A stretch of 64,000 bases of DNA, from NCBI GenBank assembly GCA_945889475.1, contig CAMDBT010000007.1:1-64000 (forward strand), written 5' to 3'. This document shows positions 55,235 to 64,000 of this stretch, piece after piece (within the stretch, counting starts at the first letter, position 1; every line of letters starts with the position of its first letter). The notes below the pieces were generated by a model, which worked only from the letters and a program-made list of their open reading frames with translations, had not been told where the DNA came from and ran no database searches. The position numbers and the translations under genes were made by a program. This DNA comes from Bifidobacterium breve. GTDB taxonomy: Bacteria > Actinomycetota > Thermoleophilia > Solirubrobacterales > Solirubrobacteraceae.

Positions 55235-55749
55235 GCGACGCGCGCGTCGGGTACCTGAGCGCGCAGTGTCGCGCTGCGAAGCGGTGCATGGTTGGCGTGG
55301 CAGATCGCGACCGCAAACGCATCTGCCGCATGCTCCGGGGTCGGCGGCTCGGGCAGCGCCAGCAGGCTCTGCACCATCCGCGTGACCTGCTCCTTCGGCG
55401 CCCGTCCGCTACCGCAGACTGCGGCTTTGACCTGCTGGGGCGTGTAGTCCTCACAGCGAATCGAGCGGCGTCCAGCCGCCATCAGAATGACGCCTCGCGC
55501 TTGGCCGACGGAGAAGGCGGAACGCACATTCTGGCCGAAATAGATCGCCTCCAGCGCTAGCGCGTCGGGGTTATGACGGTCGAGCAGCTCCTCGACCTGC
55601 GCGAAAAGATCGGCCAAGCGATGTTCCGGCGCGCGCTCCGAACGGGTGCAGATTACGCCACCGTCGAGCGCCACTAGACGCCCTGCGCGCCGGCGCACGA
55701 CAGCAAAGCCGGTATTGGCGATCCCGGGGTCGATTCCGACGACGATCAT
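55231..55749 (-). CDS. ruvC: Crossover junction endodeoxyribonuclease RuvC
   Basis: The 172-residue RNase H-fold resolvase cuts Holliday junctions. Catalytic acids are in GIDPGIANTG (Asp7), ALEAIYFGQN (Glu), and HAADAFAVAICH (Asp). The length is normal. yebC, its usual upstream neighbour, is separated here by a TetR gene. Confidence 0.95.
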   Translation of the reverse strand: MIVVGIDPGIANTGFAVVRRRAGRLVALDGGVICTRSERAPEHRLADLFAQVEELLDRHNPDALALEAIYFGQNVRSAFSVGQARGVILMAAGRRSIRCEDYTPQQVKAAVCGSGRAPKEQVTRMVQSLLALPEPPTPEHAADAFAVAICHANHAPLRSATLRAQVPDARVA

Positions 55750-55803
55750 CTCTGGTCATTCTGCGCCCTGACCCGGATGCCTCCCCTGTTGGGCGGCTGG
55801 CGG

Positions 55804-56475
55804 CTAACGCTCCGCAGCGGAGGCGCGGGCGCTGCCGAGCGATTCACCGGAGGCAACGCGATCGAGTCCCAGCCAGCAAAACTCCATCACGCGATCGACC
55901 ACGGCCGCCCTCGGCACCGTGTCGTGGTCGTACCACCAATGCGCGACGGCCTGAGTGGCGCCGGCCAGTAGCTGCGCGTGAAGCTCTAGGTAGAGCGCGC
56001 CGTCGCTCTGATCGGCGCTGTCGTGCTCGACGCGGTCGGGATCGGAGGCCATCAGCGCCGCGATCACGCCGACCGCTTGGGACTGCACGGAGGCCAGCTC
56101 CTCAACGATGTCGGGGTCGGCGGCATCACGGAATAGCACGCGCCAGGCATCACGGTCTTCCTCGACGAAAGAAAGAAACGCGTCTACTCCGAGCCGCAGC
56201 CGTTCCTCGCCGGTCGCACCACTCTCGGCGCACCTTTCAAGGCGCGCGAAAATCTCACTTGCGTGGCGGCCGAGTAGCTCAGCGTGGAGCTCGCGCTTGG
56301 AATCGAAATGCTCGTAGATCAGCGCCTTCGAGACACCGGCCTCGTTCGCAATCTGCTCCAGCGAGCAGCCGTCATAACCGGAGCGCGCGATAACGATTGC
56401 CGCGGCGTCGAGGATCTCGTCGCGGCGCTGAGCTGCGCTTATCCGGCGTCGGGGCGTCTCGCTCATCGGTTCCAT
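55804..56475 (-). CDS. TetR/AcrR-family transcriptional regulator
   Basis: The 223-residue protein has the TetR DNA-binding domain (RDEILDAAAIVIARSGYDG, LEQIANEAGVSKALIYEHF) and a helical ligand domain. ATG starts at 56475 and 56466 are both possible. It is inserted between yebC and ruvC, which are usually adjacent; it is likely unrelated to recombination. The ligand and targets are unknown. A 10-base palindrome upstream may be its operator. Confidence 0.87.
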   Translation of the reverse strand: MEPMSETPRRRISAAQRRDEILDAAAIVIARSGYDGCSLEQIANEAGVSKALIYEHFDSKRELHAELLGRHASEIFARLERCAESGATGEERLRLGVDAFLSFVEEDRDAWRVLFRDAADPDIVEELASVQSQAVGVIAALMASDPDRVEHDSADQSDGALYLELHAQLLAGATQAVAHWWYDHDTVPRAAVVDRVMEFCWLGLDRVASGESLGSARASAAER

Positions 56476-56492
56476 TCTGACAACACTCTCTG

Positions 56493-56502
56493 CGCAGCTG
56501 CG
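56493..56502. promoter_or_regulatory. Perfect palindrome upstream of the TetR gene
   Basis: CGCAGCTGCG is a perfect 10-base palindrome 18 bases upstream of the TetR start, in the 47-base gap after yebC. TetR regulators often repress themselves at such sites. The symmetry does not extend further, and a chance match is possible. Confidence 0.3.
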
Positions 56503-56522
56503 AATAACACTTGCAGCGCCTC

Positions 56523-57272
56523 TTATCCGGGTATCCGTTCGAGCACTTCGGAGTCGATTTCGAAGTTGGCGTGAATGTCACCAACGTCGTCGTTATCCTC
56601 GAGCGCGTCGATCAGCTTCAGCAGCGTTGAAGCTTCAGCTTCGTTGATCTCAACCCGAACGGCAGGCCTCTGGACCAGCTCCGCCGTTTGGTACTCGATG
56701 CCAGCGTCGTCGAGCGCAGAACGGACGGCGACAAGCGATGAGGCGGCGGTGATCACCTCGAAAACGTCCTCGTCAAGCTCGATTTCCTCGGCGCCTGCGT
56801 CGATTGCGACGATCAACTGCTCCTCGCTATAGGCCTCGGCGTCAACGACGATCAGCCCACACTGCGAGAACAGATAGGCAACCGAACCGGGTTCGCCAAG
56901 ACTGCCGCCGAACTTCGTCAACGTGTGCCGCACATCGGCGCCGGTGCGATTGCGATTCTCTGTCAAGGCCTCAATCAGCAGTGCGACGCCGCCCGGGCCG
57001 TAGCCCTCATAAACGACGGCCTCGAAGGCCTCAGCGTCGGCGCCAGCACCGGTGCCACGATCGATCGCGCGATCGATGTTGTCCTTCGGCATTGACGCGT
57101 CCTTGGCCTTCTGCACGGCGAGCGCTAGCGACGGGTTGCCGTCGATCTCTCCCCCACCCTCCTTGGCGGCGACGGTTATCGCGCGACCGAGCTTGGTGAA
57201 GAGCTTGCCGCGGCGGGCATCGACGATCGCCTTCTTGTGCTTGATCCCCGCCCATTTCGAATGGCCTGCCAT
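56523..57272 (-). CDS. yebC: YebC/PmpR-family DNA-binding or translation regulatory protein
   Basis: The 249-residue protein has the family start MAGHSKWAGIKHKKAIVDAR and DNIDRAIDRGTG, the three-domain YebC fold. Members act as transcriptional regulators or, in recent work, help ribosomes through polyproline stretches. ATG 57272 is the conserved start; nine bases more would be possible. It is 25 bases downstream of the epimerase gene. Confidence 0.95.
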   Translation of the reverse strand: MAGHSKWAGIKHKKAIVDARRGKLFTKLGRAITVAAKEGGGEIDGNPSLALAVQKAKDASMPKDNIDRAIDRGTGAGADAEAFEAVVYEGYGPGGVALLIEALTENRNRTGADVRHTLTKFGGSLGEPGSVAYLFSQCGLIVVDAEAYSEEQLIVAIDAGAEEIELDEDVFEVITAASSLVAVRSALDDAGIEYQTAELVQRPAVRVEINEAEASTLLKLIDALEDNDDVGDIHANFEIDSEVLERIPG

Positions 57273-57297
57273 TGCCCACACAATGGTAATGGCCGCT

Positions 57298-58302
57298 TCA
57301 ATCGACGAGCACTTCTGGATGCTTCCGGTACCAATCCAGAGTCAAAGCGAGCCCTTCTTCAAGCCCGACCTTCGGCTCCCAGCCGCTGAGGCTGCGCAGC
57401 TTCGTGGAGTCGATCCAGTGGCGGCCTAGCTCGCCTTCGGGCACGCCCGTCCCGCGCACGTCAACGGTTGGCTCAACGTCGGCGAGGCGGCACATTGTTT
57501 CGACGATCTCGATCGCTCGGAGCGGTACGCCGCTGCCAGCATTGAAGGCCTCGCCGGCGCCGATCCCGTCGTCGAGCAGGTCAAGGATCGCTAAGTACGC
57601 CTCAACCGCGTCGGCGACGTACAAGAAGTCCCGCTCTGGAGAACCGTCGGAACGGATCACTGGCGCCCTGCCGGCGATGATCGCAGCAGCCGTCTCCGGA
57701 ACTAAGCGCGACCGATTGGGATCGCCGCCGCCGTAGAGATTTGCCATCCGTGTGACCGCGACCGGAAGGCCGAAGGTTGACCAGTAGGAGCGCGCGATGA
57801 TGTCAGCGGCAGCCTTTGAAGCGTCGTACGGATGCGACGCTTCAAGCGCCATCGCCTCGGTGTAAGGAAGCTCGGTGCTCGGACCGTAGGCGGTATCTGA
57901 TGACGCGACCACGACGGCCGCAACCTGATTCAAGCGTGCGGCCTCAAGCACGTTCCACGTTCCCAGCACATTCGATTCAAAGGTCGCGCGAGGAGAGAGT
58001 TTTGCGGGGCCGACGGTCGCCTGAGCGGCAAGGTGGACCACGGTCTCGATCCGGCGCTTGCCGAGCTCGATCTCCAGCAGAGCATGATCCAGTAGGTCGC
58101 CGTGCAGCGTCTCGAATTCGGCCTCCGAAGCATTGAGGTCGAGCGCGCTCAGCTTTTGACGCGGGCGACGGAGAACGGTTACCTCCGCGCCGATCGATAC
58201 GAGCCGGGCTGTTAGCCACGAACCGACCAGCCCGTCTGCGCCGGTCACAAGGATGCGACGGCCTTTGGCCGCCGATCCATACTGAAGGTCTTGGGTACTC
58301 AT
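57298..58302 (-). CDS. NAD-dependent epimerase/dehydratase, possibly a nucleotide-sugar 4,6-dehydratase
   Basis: The 334-residue extended SDR has the NAD motif GADGLVGSW (Gly21, Gly24, Gly27), catalytic Tyr159 and Lys163 (YDASKAA) and Ser134 or Ser135. The segment MANLYGGGDPNRSRLVPETA recalls CDP-glucose 4,6-dehydratase, but GDP- and UDP-sugar enzymes are similar, so the substrate is open. It is divergent from a phosphomannomutase gene and near a glycosyltransferase, suggesting cell-surface sugar synthesis. Confidence 0.82.
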   Translation of the reverse strand: MSTQDLQYGSAAKGRRILVTGADGLVGSWLTARLVSIGAEVTVLRRPRQKLSALDLNASEAEFETLHGDLLDHALLEIELGKRRIETVVHLAAQATVGPAKLSPRATFESNVLGTWNVLEAARLNQVAAVVVASSDTAYGPSTELPYTEAMALEASHPYDASKAAADIIARSYWSTFGLPVAVTRMANLYGGGDPNRSRLVPETAAAIIAGRAPVIRSDGSPERDFLYVADAVEAYLAILDLLDDGIGAGEAFNAGSGVPLRAIEIVETMCRLADVEPTVDVRGTGVPEGELGRHWIDSTKLRSLSGWEPKVGLEEGLALTLDWYRKHPEVLVD

Positions 58303-58376
58303 TGGCGCGTGATGCTCGCAGGACTGCGCCCGCGGTGTCGGCAGATCGCTTGCCGGCGCGGGTAGTCTCTCGATTA

Positions 58377-59750
58377 GTGAAAGTTCCAGGCGAGATCTTC
58401 AAGGCCTACGACATTCGTGGCCTCTACGGCACGCAGATCGACGGCGACCTAGCCGAAGCGATCGGGCGAGCCTTCGTGCGAGTGCTCAGCCAGATGAGCG
58501 GACGCGACACCGCCGACCTAGGCATTGGGCTAGGCCGCGATATGCGACTTGAAGCGCCTGAGCTGGCCGAGCGCTACCTCCAAGGAATGCTCGCTGAGGG
58601 CGCGCATGTGATCAACATCGGCGAGGTCGGCAGCGAGATGCTCTATTGGCTGGTTGGCAGTCGCGCGCTCGACGGCGGCCTGATGTGCACCGCCTCGCAC
58701 AACCCGAAGGCCTACACCGGCGCGAAGCTGGTCAAGCAAGGGGCGATAGCGCTCTCGGGCGAGAGCGGCATAACCGACATCCGCGACATGTTGGAGACCG
58801 GGCTCGGGCCTGCGCCAGGTGGCGGCACCTCCGAGTCGATCAAAATCTACAACCCGTTTCGCGCCGCCGCGCTGGAGTTCGTTGACGCTGACGCGATCAA
58901 GCCGCTAAAGGTTGTCGTCGATGGCGGCAACGGGATGGCCGGGCCGATGGTCGGGCCGCTGCTCGAGTATCTCGGCCTGAGCCTCGATAAGAACTACTTC
59001 ATCCCCGACGGCAACTTCCCCGACCACGAACCCAATCCGATGCTGCCGGAAAACCGTGCCTTCATCATGGAGCGGGTCGTCGAGACTGGTGCCGACCTTG
59101 GAATCGCCTGGGACGGTGACGCCGACCGCTGCTTCTTCATCGATGACAAGGGAGAGTTCGTTGACGGTGACTTTCTGACGACACTGCTGGCCGAGAGCCT
59201 GCTCGCGAAGCAACCCGGGTCGACGATCCTTTATGACGTACGCGCCTCGCGCGCCGTTGCCGACACCGTTGAGCGGCTCGGCGGAACGGCGCTTGAAAAT
59301 CGCGTCGGCCACGCATTCTTCAAAACACGGATGCGGGAAGAAGACGCGATCTTCGGCGGCGAGGTCTCCGGCCACTACTACTTCCGTGACTTCTACTGCG
59401 CCGACTCGGGGACAATCCCGGCGCTCTTGATGCTGGAAATCCTCTCCCAGGCCGAGAGGCCTCTGAGCGCGATGCTGGCAGAGCTGAAGGCGAAGTACTT
59501 CATCTCCGGCGAGATCAATTCCGAGGTTGACGACGCTGCCGCGAAGCTCGAGGAGATAGTCGCCACATACGAGGCGCAGGGGGCGAAGATCGGGCGGCTC
59601 GACGGCGTCAGCGTCGACTTCGGCGACTGGCACTTCAACGTCCGCGCCTCCAACACTGAGCCGCTGCTACGCCTCTGCCTGGAATCTCTCGTCTCGGTCG
59701 AAGATATGCAGGCGCGCCGTGACGAGGTGCTTGGGCTGATCCGCGCGTGA
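58377..59750 (+). CDS. manB: Phosphomannomutase/phosphoglucomutase
   Basis: The 457-residue alpha-D-phosphohexomutase has the phosphoserine loop CTASHNPK (Ser107), metal loop WDGDADRC, sugar loop FGGEVSGHYYF and the C-terminal phosphate-binding loop VRASNTEPLLR. It interconverts mannose or glucose 6- and 1-phosphates for sugar-nucleotide synthesis. GTG 58377 gives VKVPGEIFKAYDIRG; the longer frame to 58302 overlaps the divergent gene's start. TAGTCT at 58363-58368 could be a -10 for a leaderless mRNA. Confidence 0.92.
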   Translation: MKVPGEIFKAYDIRGLYGTQIDGDLAEAIGRAFVRVLSQMSGRDTADLGIGLGRDMRLEAPELAERYLQGMLAEGAHVINIGEVGSEMLYWLVGSRALDGGLMCTASHNPKAYTGAKLVKQGAIALSGESGITDIRDMLETGLGPAPGGGTSESIKIYNPFRAAALEFVDADAIKPLKVVVDGGNGMAGPMVGPLLEYLGLSLDKNYFIPDGNFPDHEPNPMLPENRAFIMERVVETGADLGIAWDGDADRCFFIDDKGEFVDGDFLTTLLAESLLAKQPGSTILYDVRASRAVADTVERLGGTALENRVGHAFFKTRMREEDAIFGGEVSGHYYFRDFYCADSGTIPALLMLEILSQAERPLSAMLAELKAKYFISGEINSEVDDAAAKLEEIVATYEAQGAKIGRLDGVSVDFGDWHFNVRASNTEPLLRLCLESLVSVEDMQARRDEVLGLIRA

Positions 59751-60805
59751 GCGCGCTGTGGGATCCTGCCTCGACCGAGGCCGCCACCGCTCGGGAGCGC
59801 GGAATCCACTGCATCCCACTGCCGACGCCGTTCGGCATCGGCCCGATCAACACTTACCTGCTCGACGACGATCCGCTGACACTGATCGACACCGGCCCCA
59901 ACTCCGGGCTCGCGCTTGACGCGCTCGAATCAGAGCTAGCGAAACTCGGCAAGAAGATCGAGCAGCTGGAGCTGATCATCGTCAGCCACCAGCACATGGA
60001 CCACCTCGGTCTAACGGAGATCCTCGCCCGCCGATCGGGCGCGCCGGTCGCCGCGCTCGGCTTGCTTGGTCCTTGCTTGGCCCACTACGACGACTGGATG
60101 GAGGCCGACGATCGTTTCGCCGCGGCGGTCATGCTGCGCCACGGGATCCCTGAAGAGACCTGTCTTGCGCTGCGCAGCGTGTCGCGCTCGTTCCGCGGCT
60201 GGGGCGCGGCGACGACGGTCACGCAGCCGCTGACAGAGGGCGACGAGCTGTCATTCCGCGACCGCAAGTTGACGGTCCATCACCGGCCGGGGCATTCGCC
60301 GTCCGACACAATCTTCTACGACGCTGATAACCGCACGTTGCTGGCCGCCGACCATCTGATCGCCAGCGTCTCGTCCAACCCGCTGATCGCCCGGCCGTTG
60401 GAACCGCCGCTGGAGCAACCCGAAGACGAGGCCCAGCTGGCGCGGCCGCAGTCGCTGGTGATCTATCTCGATTCGCTCGCTAAGACGCGGCAGATGGGCC
60501 CGATTGACCTGATCCTCCCCGGACATGGGCCCGGCTTCACAGATCACGTGGAGCTGATTGACGAGCGTTTCAGACTGCACGAACGCAGAGCCGACAAACT
60601 ATTTGGCTTGATCGCCGAGCAGCCACGGAGCGGCTATCAGCTCGCGCAGGCGCTCTGGGGCAACGTGGCAGTGACACAGGCTTACCTGACCCTCTCGGAG
60701 GCTCTAGGCCACGTTGACGTACTAATCGATCAGGGTCGCGTTGCAGAGCGCTTCGATGACGACGGGATCGCCTACTTCGAAGCGATCAGCTCGCCGACGA
60801 GCTGA
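59747..60805 (+). CDS. MBL-fold metallohydrolase (LACTB2-like)
   Basis: The 352-residue protein has a metallo-beta-lactamase domain with SHQHMDHLG (His81, His83, Asp85, His86), HHRPGHSPSD and AADHLI, then a C-terminal winged-helix region of the LACTB2/GloB type. The substrate is unknown; a thioester or RNA are possible. GTG overlaps the phosphomannomutase stop by four bases. It converges on the glycosyltransferase, overlapping it by 34 bases. Confidence 0.87.
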   Translation: MSALWDPASTEAATARERGIHCIPLPTPFGIGPINTYLLDDDPLTLIDTGPNSGLALDALESELAKLGKKIEQLELIIVSHQHMDHLGLTEILARRSGAPVAALGLLGPCLAHYDDWMEADDRFAAAVMLRHGIPEETCLALRSVSRSFRGWGAATTVTQPLTEGDELSFRDRKLTVHHRPGHSPSDTIFYDADNRTLLAADHLIASVSSNPLIARPLEPPLEQPEDEAQLARPQSLVIYLDSLAKTRQMGPIDLILPGHGPGFTDHVELIDERFRLHERRADKLFGLIAEQPRSGYQLAQALWGNVAVTQAYLTLSEALGHVDVLIDQGRVAERFDDDGIAYFEAISSPTS

Positions 60806-61656
60806 TCTAGCGCGCGAGCAGTCTGCTCCCAGCTGAACTGCGCTGCGCGCGCTGCGCCGGCTGCAGCTAGCTCCTTGTTGCCGATCGCGGCGCAGATCTG
60901 ATCGGCAATCGCGAGCGGGTCCTGCGGGTCGGCGTAAAGCGCGGCCGAGCCGCCGGTCTCAGGTAGCGCGCCAGCGCTAGAGAGGACGGTCGGCAGACCG
61001 CTGGCCATCGCCTCCAGCGCGGTCAAGCCGAAGCCTTCATGCAGCGATGGCAGCACGAAGGCGATGGCACCGGCGTATAGCCCAGGTAGAAACCGTTCAT
61101 CTACGTAGCCAAGAAAGCGAACGCTGCCGGCCGCAGCCTGCTCTCTGAACTGCGGCCGATCGCCGCCAGCAACGACGAGCTCGATCCCACCGGCCGCTAG
61201 CAGCCGCGCCGCCGGCTCCAACGATCCGAGGTTCTTGCGCGCCGTGCGGCTTGCTACGCAGAGCACGTAGGGCGCGCTGAGAGAGAGAGCAGTACGCGCC
61301 TGCCCGACATCGGCGAGCGGCGAAAAGCGCGAATCAACGCCGCCTGCGATCACGTGAACCTTCTCTCGACGGACGCCGAGGAGCTCAACCAGTTCGTTCT
61401 TCGAGAACTCGCTGCCGGTGACAACCGCCTCGGCGCGGCGAGCAATCTGCGGCAGCAGGCGACGCTGGTAGCTGGCGTAAAGGCTCGAATACCAAGTTGG
61501 CTCGCGAAGCGCCGCCGCATCAAAGATGTGGACGAGGTTGCGCGGGAAGGCCAGTGGTGCGAGGTTCGCGGGATTGATCAGCAGCGGCGTTCGCTTGCGA
61601 CGAGCTTCGATCGGCAGCGCAAATTGCTCCCAGAGCTGCCCGGCTCGATGTGTCAT
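60772..61656 (-). CDS. GT4-family glycosyltransferase (start uncertain)
   Basis: From the ATG at 61656 the protein has 294 residues with the GT-B C-terminal features of family 4: GVDSRFSP, VLCVASRTARKNL, FLGYVDERFLPGLY, and EGFGLTALEAMASGLP. The N-terminal domain would be too short from here. The frame is open for 49 more codons up to the pdxT stop and encodes typical GT4 sequence, but with no ATG, GTG or TTG. It probably adds a sugar to a surface polysaccharide or lipid. Confidence 0.85.
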   Translation of the reverse strand: MTHRAGQLWEQFALPIEARRKRTPLLINPANLAPLAFPRNLVHIFDAAALREPTWYSSLYASYQRRLLPQIARRAEAVVTGSEFSKNELVELLGVRREKVHVIAGGVDSRFSPLADVGQARTALSLSAPYVLCVASRTARKNLGSLEPAARLLAAGGIELVVAGGDRPQFREQAAAGSVRFLGYVDERFLPGLYAGAIAFVLPSLHEGFGLTALEAMASGLPTVLSSAGALPETGGSAALYADPQDPLAIADQICAAIGNKELAAAGAARAAQFSWEQTARALDQLVGELIASK

Positions 61657-61803
61657 TGCGCGCGGCGGGCTGACCGGCCGGTACTCGCGAGTCCCCAGTG
61701 CAGGGAGCCGCCCCGCGATCTCACGCGCCCAGCGTTCAACGCCACCGAGTTCAGGGCGCGAGGCGGCGCGGCAATTGATCAGAACGGCGGGTATCGCGCG
61801 AGT
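61657..61803 (-). other. In-frame N-terminal extension of the glycosyltransferase without a standard start codon
   Basis: The 49 codons read ...VLINCRAASRPELGGVER, WAREIAGRLPALGTREYR and PVSPPRA before the ATG, which matches the usual GT4 start (MRVLINxRAA...GGVERWA). Possible starts are CTG at 61780-61782 or ATA at 61792-61794. The pdxT TAA at 61804-61806 is in the same frame, so readthrough would fuse the two. A sequencing error or rare start are alternatives. Confidence 0.7.
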
Positions 61804-62406
61804 TTATGCGGCCGCGAGGCGCGCGTCGCGCACGCTCTGGAGGAAGAGCGCGTGGAGACGGTCGTCGCCGCTGAGCTCCGGGTGGAAGGCAACAACTAGC
61901 ACCTGCCCTTCCCGAGCCGCGACTCCGTGGCCATCGACCTCAGCCAAGATCTCAACGTCCGGGCCGTGATCGGCGATCCACGGGGCGCGGATGAAAACGG
62001 CCGCCACCGGCCCGCCCGGTAGTCCAAGCTCAACTGGCGCCTCAAAGCTTCGGACTTGGCGTCCGAATGCGTTGCGCTCGGCGCGGAGGTCAATGATTCC
62101 TAAGTGCTCGCTATCGAGCATGATCAGGCCAGCGCAGGTACCGAAGATTGGCTTACCGCTGGCGTGAAACGCTTTTAGCGGCTCACCGAGTTGCTCGCGC
62201 TCAATCCCCAGCGTGATCGTCGTCGATTCGCCGCCGGGGATCACAAGGCCGTCGAGTCCTTCTAGATCGGCCGGCACTCGGACTTCGCGCACGATCGCGC
62301 CGAGCCTCGCGAGGACTGCCCCATGGGCCTCAAAGTCACCTTGTAGCGCGAGCACGCCGACTGTCGTCTGCTCGCCGGTCGCACCCGGCGACGGCAAGCC
62401 GCTCAC
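61804..62406 (-). CDS. pdxT: Pyridoxal 5'-phosphate synthase glutaminase subunit PdxT
   Basis: The 200-residue glutaminase feeds ammonia to PdxS for pyridoxal phosphate synthesis. It has the nucleophile cysteine in [10 protein letters not shown], the GGESTT oxyanion region and the His/Glu pair in AFHPEL. The N-terminus is about 13 residues longer than usual. GTG 62406 overlaps the pdxS stop by four bases. Confidence 0.95.
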   Translation of the reverse strand: MSGLPSPGATGEQTTVGVLALQGDFEAHGAVLARLGAIVREVRVPADLEGLDGLVIPGGESTTITLGIEREQLGEPLKAFHASGKPIFGTCAGLIMLDSEHLGIIDLRAERNAFGRQVRSFEAPVELGLPGGPVAAVFIRAPWIADHGPDVEILAEVDGHGVAAREGQVLVVAFHPELSGDDRLHALFLQSVRDARLAAA

Positions 62407-63287
62407 CAGCCGCGGTTGCTCAGCAGCTCAGACTCCTCGAGCTTGCGCGATTCGATCGAGTCCATCGCCGCGCCGAGGCCCTCGGAGGCACGCAGCACTC
62501 GTTCAGGGACCGAAAAGTGGGTCGTCGCTTCGACGATCGCCGCGGCCCGCGCCACGGGATCGGCGCTCTTGAAGATGCCGGAGCCGACAAAGACGCCTTC
62601 TGCGCCGAGCTGCATCACCAACGATGCGTCGGCTGGCGTTGCGATGCCGCCGGCGCAGAACATCACTACCGGCAGCCGGCCGCTGGCAGCGACGGCGCGC
62701 ACCAGCTCCAGCGGAGCTGCGTGATCCTTCGCGGCGGTCGCAATCTCGGCTTCGCCGAGTCCACCTAGACGCTTGATCTCGCCGTTGATCGTGCGAAGGT
62801 GGCGGACAGCCTCAACGATGTCACCGGTTCCGGCCTCGCCCTTCGAGCGGATCATCGCCGCGCCTTCGCCGATCCGACGCAGCGCCTCGCCAAGATTGGT
62901 CGCGCCACAGACGAACGGCACCCTAAAAGGCCACTTGTCGATGTGGTTGGCCTCGTCGGCGGGGGTGAGAACCTCGGACTCATCGATGTAATCGACCTCA
63001 AGCTCTTCAAGCACTTGAGCTTCGGCGAAATGACCGATGCGGGCCTTCGCCATCACCGGGATCGTTACCGCCTCTTGGATCGACTGGATCATCTCTGGGT
63101 CCGACATCCGCGCCACTCCGCCGTCGCGGCGAATGTCCGACGGAACGCGCTCCAACGCCATTACTGCGCAGGCGCCTGCCGCCTCGGCGATGCGGGCCTG
63201 CTCCTGGTCGATCACGTCCATGATCACGCCGCCCTTGAGCATCTCTGCCAAGCCGGCCTTAACTTTGAAGGTCGCTTCGTCGCGCAT
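62403..63287 (-). CDS. pdxS: Pyridoxal 5'-phosphate synthase lyase subunit PdxS
   Basis: The 294-residue TIM-barrel enzyme makes PLP from ribose 5-phosphate, glyceraldehyde 3-phosphate and ammonia. Catalytic lysines are in [10 protein letters not shown] and [10 protein letters not shown], and [15 protein letters not shown] is the family signature. ATG 63287 gives [16 protein letters not shown]; the frame to 63308 adds seven residues. PLP is needed by the ThrC-like and DapC enzymes in this window. Confidence 0.97.
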   Translation of the reverse strand: MRDEATFKVKAGLAEMLKGGVIMDVIDQEQARIAEAAGACAVMALERVPSDIRRDGGVARMSDPEMIQSIQEAVTIPVMAKARIGHFAEAQVLEELEVDYIDESEVLTPADEANHIDKWPFRVPFVCGATNLGEALRRIGEGAAMIRSKGEAGTGDIVEAVRHLRTINGEIKRLGGLGEAEIATAAKDHAAPLELVRAVAASGRLPVVMFCAGGIATPADASLVMQLGAEGVFVGSGIFKSADPVARAAAIVEATTHFSVPERVLRASEGLGAAMDSIESRKLEESELLSNRGW

Positions 63288-63346
63288 CGTGTTCAGTCTA
63301 CGGCCCAATCGCCGCCGAAGACCGCGCGCCAGAGAATTTGCGGCCG

Positions 63347-64000
63347 CTATTTGAGGCGGAAGGCCTTGATGCGATCGGCGTAGCGCTCGGTGTCACGACT
63401 GTAAACGCCGTATGCCAACGCCTGAATCACGCTCAAAAGAGCGACGTGCGAACGGACGTAAGCCGGCGAGTTCGATGAGTAGTAGAGCTGCACCTGAGCC
63501 AGCTTCGCGACCTCCGAAAGGGTGGCGTCGGTGATCGCCAGCGTGCTGCCGCCGCGGTGGCGAGCGAGCTTCATCCCGCGCAACACCAGCGGATGCGGGC
63601 GTCCGGCTGCGAGCCCGATCACAAGCGACTCCTCATCGATCCGGCCGAGCCGACCAAGCGCCTCTTGGGACGGGCTGGCGACGGTCTCGGCCTCGATGTC
63701 GAGCAGCATCAGCAGATGGCGTAGGTAGGAGGCAAAGAACGCCATCTGGTCGGTTCCCACGACGAGCACCCGTGAAGCGGTGGCGACCGATTCAATCGCC
63801 GCCTCCACATCACGGCGAGATACCTTGCGAGCGGTCTCCTCAACGTTCAGATGGTCTGCCACCAGCGCCGTCTCAAACTCGTTTTGGTCGAGCGCGAAGA
63901 GCGGCTCGGAGCCCGAGCCTCCGCCTTCCTGACCGCTCGCAACACGGCGGCGATACTCCTCGCGGGCAGCGACCTGGAGCTCAGGGAAGCCCTCGAACCC
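63347..64000 (-). CDS. MurR/RpiR-family regulator with SIS domain (partial, N-terminus outside the window)
   Basis: The frame is open to the right edge, so the N-terminus is missing; 217 residues are visible. The first residues ([20 protein letters not shown]) look like the end of the RpiR helix-turn-helix domain, followed by a linker and a SIS sugar-isomerase fold ([36 protein letters not shown]). It likely responds to a phosphosugar. The internal GTG at 63862 would remove the DNA-binding part and is not the true start. Confidence 0.83.
   Translation of the reverse strand, partial: GFEGFPELQVAAREEYRRRVASGQEGGGSGSEPLFALDQNEFETALVADHLNVEETARKVSRRDVEAAIESVATASRVLVVGTDQMAFFASYLRHLLMLLDIEAETVASPSQEALGRLGRIDEESLVIGLAAGRPHPLVLRGMKLARHRGGSTLAITDATLSEVAKLAQVQLYYSSNSPAYVRSHVALLSVIQALAYGVYSRDTERYADRIKAFRLK

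Overview
The window is a dense, almost gap-free block of bacterial housekeeping genes, G+C-rich (low sixties percent by eye). No gene-free stretch reaches 300 bases; the two largest gaps (42997-43245 and 28129-28346) hold regulatory RNA. I see no mobile element, CRISPR array or sign of recent transfer. A MihF-type integration host factor, a type 2 DapD, PdxS/PdxT, an AhpE-like peroxiredoxin, PyrR control at the ribosome-binding site and a ThrC-like enzyme paired with a MoaD-like carrier all point to Actinobacteria. A fused SecDF, an RNase J and the lack of ylxR between nusA and infB suggest a deep branch such as Thermoleophilia, but this is inference.

Layout. 1-3919: lysine/DAP genes (dapC end, dapD, dapF), miaA and an SDR on the opposite strand. 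3916-11179: miaB, recX, recA, cinA, a RodZ-like HTH protein and ftsK. 11264-13331: an OmpR-type two-component pair. 13328-18779: RNase J, dapA, dapB, pnp. 18900-30808: two redox genes, rpsO, ribF, truB, nrnA, rbfA, infB, nusA, rimP, then coaBC, rpoZ, gmk, mihF. 30932-40285: a complete pyr operon up to orotate formation, led by pyrR with a PyrR-binding leader and holding an isochorismatase-family gene. 40329-45202: RNase Z, tRNA-Arg(CCG), MoaD-like carrier, ThrC-like enzyme under a SAM-I riboswitch, corA, lipid kinase. 45186-49861: rel and recJ. 49900-55749: small membrane protein, secDF, zinc ribbon-PAS protein, ruvB, ruvA, ruvC. 55804-64000: TetR regulator, yebC, sugar-nucleotide genes, MBL hydrolase, glycosyltransferase, pdxT, pdxS and a truncated MurR/RpiR regulator.

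Most genes lie on the minus strand in long polycistronic runs, with at least 16 four-base ATGA or GTGA start/stop overlaps.

The most interesting system is at 41456-43172. A textbook SAM-I riboswitch, with a terminator whose 3' arm contains the Shine-Dalgarno, controls a threonine-synthase-family PLP enzyme whose stop overlaps the start of a MoaD/ThiS-like protein ending in Gly-Gly. Control by SAM makes little sense for threonine synthesis but fits protein-thiocarboxylate-dependent homocysteine synthesis from O-phosphohomoserine. Other points of note are a DapF with both catalytic cysteines replaced by serine, a NusA with a Cys/His cluster and heptad-repeat tail, a probable attenuator before rimP-nusA-infB, a proline-rich acidic upstream ORF overlapping the start of corA, and a glycosyltransferase whose conserved N-terminus runs back to the pdxT stop without a normal start codon.
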